Below, piece by piece: positions 4,485 to 9,268 of a stretch of 9,268 bases of DNA. Position numbers and translations under genes: made by a program. The stretch is taken from contig JAGADS010000101.1 of assembly GCA_017613485.1 (NCBI GenBank), forward strand, positions 1-9,268, written 5' to 3'. Numbering within the stretch: position 1 is the stretch's first letter; each line of letters opens with the position of its first letter. The stretch is from Treponema sp. (GTDB lineage Bacteria > Spirochaetota > Spirochaetia > Treponematales > Treponemataceae). The notes below the pieces were generated by a model. It saw only the letters and a program-made list of their open reading frames with translations, was not told the DNA's origin and did no database searches.

Positions 4485-5952
4485 TTTTCCTGACCCCGAT
4501 GTGATTCGTGTTGACGACGTTTATTATATGGTAAGCACGACCATGCACTTTATGCCGGGCTGTGTCATTCTCCGTTCATATAATCTAATTGACTGGGAAC
4601 ATGCTTCTTATGTTTACGACGAGCTTGAGGCAACAGAGGGGCAGACATTAAAAGACAACAAGGGAATCTACGGAAAGGGAATGTGGGCGGCGAGCCTGCG
4701 TTATCATGACGGAAAATTCTATGTCAGCTTTGTGGCAAATGACACGCACAAGACTTATCTTTACACGGCGGACAAAATTGAAGGTCCATGGCATAAATCA
4801 GAAATCCACGGCTTCTACCATGACATGTCGCTTCTTTTTGATGATGACGGAAAAGTTTACTGTGTAAGCGGAAATATGAAAATCACACTTACGGAATTGA
4901 ATGAAGATTTATCAGGTCCAAAGTATGGGGGAATACACAAAGAGATAATCTGCGATGATCCGGACAAAGTAATCCTTGGATATGAAGGAAGTCATTTTTA
5001 TAAAATCAACGGCAGATATTATGTTTTCCTGATTCATATTCCAAAAGGCAAGATGAGGACAGAAGCATGTTTTGTCTCCGATAGAATTGAAGGACCATAT
5101 ACTGGAGGGGATGTGCTGTGTTCTGATTTAGCTGAATGGAACAGCGGAACGGCTCAGGGTGGAATTGTTCAGGCATCGGATGGAAGCTGGCATTCAATTG
5201 TGTTTCAGGATCATGGTGCACTGGGAAGGATTCCAGTATTAGTGCCTGTCAGATTTGAAGACGGTTTCCCTGTGTTCGATGCTGAGGAATCTTCTGCTGT
5301 TAGCATTCCCGACAACAACCCTGAATATAAATACAAGCCGCTTTATAGCAATGATTTTACAAATCCCGCATGGCAGTGGAATCATATTCCTGATAAAAGA
5401 CTTGTCAGCGTAAATCCGTCATCTTTTACTTTAGTGACAGACAAAATCTGCAGAAACATAGTTCAGGCAGCAAACACTTTGACTCAGCGTACTTTCACGG
5501 AACATTGCTCAGGAAGCGTGACACTTGATGCCTCTGACATTAACGATGGAGATGTGGCAGGACTTTGTGCACTTGAAGGTGAATATGGTTTTATCGGTGT
5601 CACACGTAAAAACGGTCAGCTTAAACTGGTGGAAGCCGAGCACAAGATTCCATACTCACAGTGGGCAATGGGTGTCCATGACGATGATGCGCCTGTGATA
5701 ATCGAGGAGAAAAACATTTCTTCTCCAAAGATAGAACTCAAAGCCACATTCAGTCTGGAGCATGAGAAGGAAAACGTCAGGTTCAGTTTTTTTAACAAAG
5801 ATACCGGGACCTACTGTGAATTCGGAAAACCAGTTAAACTCCGCTACACCCTTGATCAGTTTGTCGGCGTAAGGTTTGCGTTGTTCTGCTATTCAACTGA
5901 AACATCGGGAGGCAGGGCATGTTTCACGGATTTTGTTATTTCTCATACCTGA
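4459..5952 (+). CDS. GH43 family glycosidase (beta-xylosidase/arabinofuranosidase type)
   Basis: A 497-residue glycoside hydrolase family 43 enzyme, likely cleaving xylose or arabinose from xylo-oligosaccharides. The N-terminal five-bladed propeller (about 1-290) shows the three catalytic acids by analogy with characterised GH43 enzymes: Asp12 as base in DFPDPDVIRV, Asp122 as pKa modulator in HDMSLLFDDDGK, and Glu176 as acid in YEGSHFYKINGRYY. The C-terminal part (about 295-497) fits the concanavalin-like beta-sandwich common in GH43. There is no signal peptide, which suggests action on imported oligosaccharides in the cytoplasm. I chose ATG 4459 because the in-frame TTG at 4420 lies in the -35 box; homologues also start just before the FPDPDV motif. 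It has no Shine-Dalgarno. It overlaps the convergent serine hydrolase gene by 10 bp. Exact substrate cannot be told. Confidence 0.92.
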   Translation: MSRYIIPADFPDPDVIRVDDVYYMVSTTMHFMPGCVILRSYNLIDWEHASYVYDELEATEGQTLKDNKGIYGKGMWAASLRYHDGKFYVSFVANDTHKTYLYTADKIEGPWHKSEIHGFYHDMSLLFDDDGKVYCVSGNMKITLTELNEDLSGPKYGGIHKEIICDDPDKVILGYEGSHFYKINGRYYVFLIHIPKGKMRTEACFVSDRIEGPYTGGDVLCSDLAEWNSGTAQGGIVQASDGSWHSIVFQDHGALGRIPVLVPVRFEDGFPVFDAEESSAVSIPDNNPEYKYKPLYSNDFTNPAWQWNHIPDKRLVSVNPSSFTLVTDKICRNIVQAANTLTQRTFTEHCSGSVTLDASDINDGDVAGLCALEGEYGFIGVTRKNGQLKLVEAEHKIPYSQWAMGVHDDDAPVIIEEKNISSPKIELKATFSLEHEKENVRFSFFNKDTGTYCEFGKPVKLRYTLDQFVGVRFALFCYSTETSGGRACFTDFVISHT

Positions 5953-7328
5953 ATCTCCTTAAAAATCTTTACTATTCCACCGATGAACGCAAGGCATGCC
6001 GAGACCAAAAGCACGATGAATAAATCAGGCACAAACAATCTCACAACCCACAGAGGAGTGTCCAGCAGAATCTTTGAGAACGTCAAGAGGAACACGGGGA
6101 AAAGGATATAGGCGATGACACCCAGACTGATTTTTCCTATCCATCTTTTTTTGCTCTGTTGATCAGCACGACGATATTTAATGGCCCTGATCAAAATGAA
6201 AAGAGAAATGCATATTATCAAAAGATAGACGGCATCATACAGCAGATGAAGCAGGACATATTTATTCCGGCTCACTTCCTCCACAGGCTCACCTCTTATG
6301 ATTGAGATGGTGTTCCAGATTGCACTGTCCATAAGATTGTTCAGCACAAACTCATCGCTGGCATTTATCATGAAGCACACAGCCAGCTGCTTATCAGGCA
6401 GAATATACATGTAGGTGATTCCGTTCTCAACCTGACCTCCGTGGAAAACCATGTCCTGTCCTTTCCAGTTCATGTAATTCCAGCCCTTGCCATAATAGGC
6501 ATCATATTCATCATCACCAATCGTTACATTCTCATACCACATGGAATCTATTGTTTCCTTAGATATGATTCTGTCACCGTTTTCCGTAAGTCCGCCGTTA
6601 AGGTACATCCTCAAATATCTTTCGTGATTATCTGGTGTTGATGCGATATAACCTGCTGGCTCATGGAACCATGATTTTTCACTCGGGAAAACCGCATCAC
6701 CTTGCTTAAAGAAACCGAAATAATTCCTGTTGCCTTTTAAAAGATTAGGGCTGTCCTTTGTCTTCCATGCATTTGCCTTTGAGTCTGACATGCCAAGAGG
6801 CTCAAAGACATTTTTCTGGATATAATTCTCAAATGACATGCCGCTCACCGACTCAACTATTTTTCCGAGCAAATCATAATTCACATTCGCATACTCATAT
6901 CTTCCATAGGAATCCGTCACCTTGACATTGTGAAGCCTGGCATGAGTGTCAAAGCCACTTGTATGATTCAACAGTGAACGCACGGTGACTTTTTTCTCAA
7001 ATTGAAAGTCTGAGAGATAAACGGATATATCCTCATCAAGATTCACAAGGCCTTTTTCAACCAGCTGCATTACACACAGGGCCGTGTAGGACTTGCTCAT
7101 TGATCCTATAAAGAACTGCCGGTTCATATCCGTACACTCGCCGTAAGTTTTTTCCATAAGAGCATGATCAGAATCTGTCAAAAAGAATGCCATTCCAGGT
7201 ATGTGATATGCTTCTGTTATCTGATTAAGATAATCATCAAGCTGCTGAATTCTGGAAGCCTCCAAACCCTCCTGTGCAAAACACATCGGAGCCAACACAA
7301 GTAAAATTACAGATAAAAATCTTTTCAT
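5943..7328 (-). CDS. Membrane-anchored serine hydrolase of the beta-lactamase / PBP4* fold
   Basis: A 461-residue exported serine hydrolase. Residues 1-18 form a signal peptide ending CFA before Gln19. The class C beta-lactamase-like domain (about 27-345) has the nucleophile motif S76-M-S-K79, Y146-A-N148, and a late H296-G-G that replaces the KTG triad. Three hydrophobic segments follow (about 357-384, 400-422, 432-455), anchoring the catalytic domain on the outer face of the inner membrane. Family members include esterases, D-aminopeptidases and beta-lactamase-like proteins; next to GH115 and GH43 an esterase on carbohydrate is plausible, but this is inference from context. The start at 7328 has GAGG (7335-7338) at 6 nt; two earlier in-frame ATGs (7340, 7352) have no such site and blur the signal peptide. 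The 3' end overlaps GH43 by 10 bp. Confidence 0.88.
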   Translation of the reverse strand: MKRFLSVILLVLAPMCFAQEGLEASRIQQLDDYLNQITEAYHIPGMAFFLTDSDHALMEKTYGECTDMNRQFFIGSMSKSYTALCVMQLVEKGLVNLDEDISVYLSDFQFEKKVTVRSLLNHTSGFDTHARLHNVKVTDSYGRYEYANVNYDLLGKIVESVSGMSFENYIQKNVFEPLGMSDSKANAWKTKDSPNLLKGNRNYFGFFKQGDAVFPSEKSWFHEPAGYIASTPDNHERYLRMYLNGGLTENGDRIISKETIDSMWYENVTIGDDEYDAYYGKGWNYMNWKGQDMVFHGGQVENGITYMYILPDKQLAVCFMINASDEFVLNNLMDSAIWNTISIIRGEPVEEVSRNKYVLLHLLYDAVYLLIICISLFILIRAIKYRRADQQSKKRWIGKISLGVIAYILFPVFLLTFSKILLDTPLWVVRLFVPDLFIVLLVSACLAFIGGIVKIFKEIQV

Positions 7329-7338
7329 AAAAAACCTC

Positions 7339-7403
7339 ATGAGCCAAATCATAACGCATTAAAAATATTCTGCAATACCAAAATGAGGAACCTAATACGC
7401 ATT
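7339..7403. repeat. Imperfect direct repeats upstream of the serine hydrolase gene
   Basis: Two copies of ATGAG followed after 9-10 nt by ACGCATT, at 7339-7360 and 7383-7403, are spaced about 43-44 bp, near four helical turns. A further ATGAGG is at 7405-7410. The first copy covers the putative -10 box of the serine hydrolase gene, so the repeats may bind a regulator. Confidence 0.3.
7348..7353 (-). promoter_or_regulatory. Putative -10 box of the serine hydrolase gene
   Basis: TATGAT on the minus strand would start transcription near 7340-7341, giving a leader of about 13 nt holding the ATGAGG ribosome binding site. The -35 region (around 7370-7376, ATTGCA or TTGCAG) is poor, so the promoter may need an activator, or the gene may depend on transcription from GH115. 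Confidence 0.4.
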
Positions 7404-7464
7404 TATGAGGTACTTAACATGACAGGAAAACAAAAACATTACCGGACTGAAAGACATCTCAAGT

Positions 7465-9268
7465 CTACAATATCCTGTATGTCTCCGGGGCTCCAAGGTA
7501 TGAATACGGCATGGCTTTGTTTGCCTCGTGGATTACGATTTTCTCAAGCACGATGTTCGGAGTCACAGGACTTATTTTGAGCATGTTGAGGCCTGGTTTA
7601 CATTCCGCAAAGACCGTTGCAACACGGATGTTGTTTGTAATATCATTTCCCCACGGCTGCTGATTGTCTCCCACGGCAAATTTCCCGCTGTCCACTGCAT
7701 CCTTTAGGATACGCTTGCCGTTCACCTCTGCAGTAAACTGAACCTTGTTGTCCTTGTATGCTGGATTTGACGGATTCATGTAAAAATCGAATGCCATCAC
7801 GCCGTCTGATTTTTCAAGTCTGGCCTCATCCAATGCAAAGGCATATTCAACAAAGGGGGCATCCGCGGAATCAGGAGCGAAACTTGCGACAATATCCTTT
7901 GCCTTAACCGCACCCAAAGTTTTTCCATAGCGCTCAAGAATATCAAAACCGGATGAACGCACAAAATGAGGAGCCTCAATGCTGACGTAATCTGTTGTCT
8001 GCACAAAAGTTCCCTGTGGATAATTCAACTCTGGACACTGGGCATCGATATTCACACTGACATGAATCTTTGCACCACGTCCGTCATTCCCGTCTAACTT
8101 AATTGAAGTTTTCTGCTCGCTTCCGGCTGCAATTTTCTTGCGGTCAATCTTTATGTGAAGAACATCAAGACATTCTTTTTTCTCAAGGTTCAAGTCAATC
8201 CACTTTGCATCACAGCTTATCTCAAAATCAATTCTGTTTTCGTTGCAATATGCTATGTTCACGCATGTTTCACTTACATCAGGATTTTTGAATGCGTCAA
8301 CATCAAGTTTCTGCACCGTCCAGTCCTGTCCTGAAGTCGTAAACTCATTTCCTTCAATCCAGAAAACAGCACGGTTCTTTCTTGTAGGCTCAACGTAAGC
8401 ATAGACAGGATAATTGTTCTCTGCCTCACACCAGTTCCTGAAACCGAAATGCTCAGACCATGCCATTCCGTAGAATCTTCCGCCACCGACTCTGTCACAT
8501 TCTTCCACCAGAGCCTTGTCCGTCTTGTAACATGCACGAACCTTGTCCGCATAGATGTTGGCCGCAACCGAACTGTGACGTGCAAACCAGAAATTCTTTC
8601 CGCTGTAGAGCTGCATACGGACTACATTCATCGTGCCCACGACAGGAAGATACACCTGGCTGAAAAATCCTGCATCCTGCTCTTGTGGAACAAGTTTTCT
8701 TAGTGCCTGTGTACGTCCAATCAATGACTCTGCCCTTGAAAGAATAAAATCGCTTTCTCCAAAGTTCACCGGATGGAAAGTGTCATTCCTCAAACATTCG
8801 GTACGGCACATATTGGAAATCTTGTTGGATTCAAAAACAATGTCCGCCACCTCTTTCTTCTGCTCCTCGGTAAAATACGGGAACTGGGATTCAAACCACT
8901 TGTCGCAGTATGCCTTGACGTCGGAATCATATTTTTCAAAATCGTATGCAAGGTTCAGGAAATATGAAAGCGGGAATTCATTTGTAAGAATGTCACCCAC
9001 GTTCACAATCCAAAGCTCGCGTATTCCAAACTTATATGCAGCGCTCATCTGCTCACGTGCCTTGGGAAGATAATTCGTGTTTACCCATTCATAGCTGAAA
9101 GGCCATCCGTGATAGTCAAAGTGATAGTACATTCCATATCCGCCATTGTGGCTCCGCATGTGCTCGGTGGGTACTGTACGCAGGTTTCCGTGGTTGTCAT
9201 CGCAAAGCATAAGGGTCACGCCCTCAAGCTCTGGATCGTCCATCAATCCCTTGGTCTCTTTGTCTCCA
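7465..9268 (-). CDS. GH115 alpha-glucuronidase, C-terminal two thirds (cut by window edge)
   Basis: This encodes the last 600 residues of a GH115 enzyme, which removes (4-O-methyl)glucuronic acid from glucuronoxylan. The visible part opens with the family's core signature: MLCDDNHGNLRTVP (about 20-33 of the visible part) and GGYGMYYHFDYHGWP with SYEWVNT soon after. A helical region rich in Trp and Tyr follows. The GH115 C-terminal beta-sandwich domain lies at about 425-600, from SIEAPHFV through GNDITNN to the KPGLNMLKI and IVLEKIVIHE segments. Whole family members are about 950-1000 residues, so about 350-400 residues including the true start and any signal peptide lie past the right edge. 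The frame is open to the last base; the TTG/ATG at 9241-9246 is internal. The serine hydrolase gene follows on the same strand after 136 bp. Confidence 0.93.
   Translation of the reverse strand, partial: GDKETKGLMDDPELEGVTLMLCDDNHGNLRTVPTEHMRSHNGGYGMYYHFDYHGWPFSYEWVNTNYLPKAREQMSAAYKFGIRELWIVNVGDILTNEFPLSYFLNLAYDFEKYDSDVKAYCDKWFESQFPYFTEEQKKEVADIVFESNKISNMCRTECLRNDTFHPVNFGESDFILSRAESLIGRTQALRKLVPQEQDAGFFSQVYLPVVGTMNVVRMQLYSGKNFWFARHSSVAANIYADKVRACYKTDKALVEECDRVGGGRFYGMAWSEHFGFRNWCEAENNYPVYAYVEPTRKNRAVFWIEGNEFTTSGQDWTVQKLDVDAFKNPDVSETCVNIAYCNENRIDFEISCDAKWIDLNLEKKECLDVLHIKIDRKKIAAGSEQKTSIKLDGNDGRGAKIHVSVNIDAQCPELNYPQGTFVQTTDYVSIEAPHFVRSSGFDILERYGKTLGAVKAKDIVASFAPDSADAPFVEYAFALDEARLEKSDGVMAFDFYMNPSNPAYKDNKVQFTAEVNGKRILKDAVDSGKFAVGDNQQPWGNDITNNIRVATVFAECKPGLNMLKISPVTPNIVLEKIVIHEANKAMPYSYLGAPETYRIL

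Noticed and set aside
5943..7328. Lipoprotein signal in the serine hydrolase (Cys16)
   Set aside because: The residue before Cys is Met (APMC), which does not fit a lipobox; an ordinary signal peptide cut after CFA fits better.
7383..7580. A 65-codon + strand open frame in the GH115-hydrolase gap
   Set aside because: More than half is antisense to the GH115 3' end, it has no Shine-Dalgarno, and the peptide is unrecognised.
8633..9073. A 146-codon + strand open frame, plus shorter ones at 8449-8703 and 8773-8967
   Set aside because: They are antisense shadows of the GH115 gene without recognisable protein features.
1..9268. CRISPR array, IS element, phage or integrase
   Set aside because: No regular spaced repeats, transposase, integrase or terminal repeats were seen in the window.

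Overview
The window looks like a chromosomal piece of a saccharolytic Treponema (Spirochaetota), probably a gut or rumen species. The best taxonomic marker is the left edge, a FlaB-type flagellin start with the spirochaete N-terminus ([13 protein letters not shown]) behind a near-consensus sigma-28 promoter. Xylan side-chain enzymes on the right fit a plant-polysaccharide degrader. The species assignment is inference.

Left third (1-2372): partial flagellin flaB (-); a structured intergenic element (362-443) that folds as a three-way junction ending in T9 on the + strand; a stand-alone AICAR formyltransferase (-), i.e. the C-terminal half of PurH without the IMP cyclohydrolase domain; then a translationally coupled DUF4160-DUF2442 gene pair (-) with its own promoter.

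Middle (2373-4306): a divergent pair. On the left is an exported protein with an N-terminal bacterial SH3 domain and a BamE-like C-terminus (-). On the right is a six-transmembrane protein carrying a cytoplasmic LuxR-like helix-turn-helix (+). Their promoters lie back to back in a 134-bp gap, which suggests a regulator and its target, or a small envelope-signalling cassette.

Right part (4307-9268): a short tract with possible coding relics, then a GH43 glycosidase without signal peptide (+), meeting tail-to-tail and overlapping by 10 bp a beta-lactamase-fold serine hydrolase with a C-terminal membrane region (-). Upstream of that is the C-terminal two thirds of a GH115 alpha-glucuronidase (-), cut by the window end. 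Together these suggest removal of glucuronic acid (GH115), possibly ester groups (serine hydrolase), and hydrolysis of the xylo-oligosaccharides (GH43).

The most notable pattern is regulatory. purH and the membrane HTH gene lack a usable Shine-Dalgarno, and each has a good sigma-70 -10 box ending exactly 6 nt before the ATG, so transcription should start on the A of the start codon (leaderless mRNA). GH43 is similar: TTGACA-N17-TATACT leaves a leader of only about 4 nt. The flagellin, DUF4160, DUF2442, SH3-protein and serine hydrolase genes have ordinary Shine-Dalgarno sites. No tRNA, rRNA, CRISPR array, IS element or integrase gene was seen.
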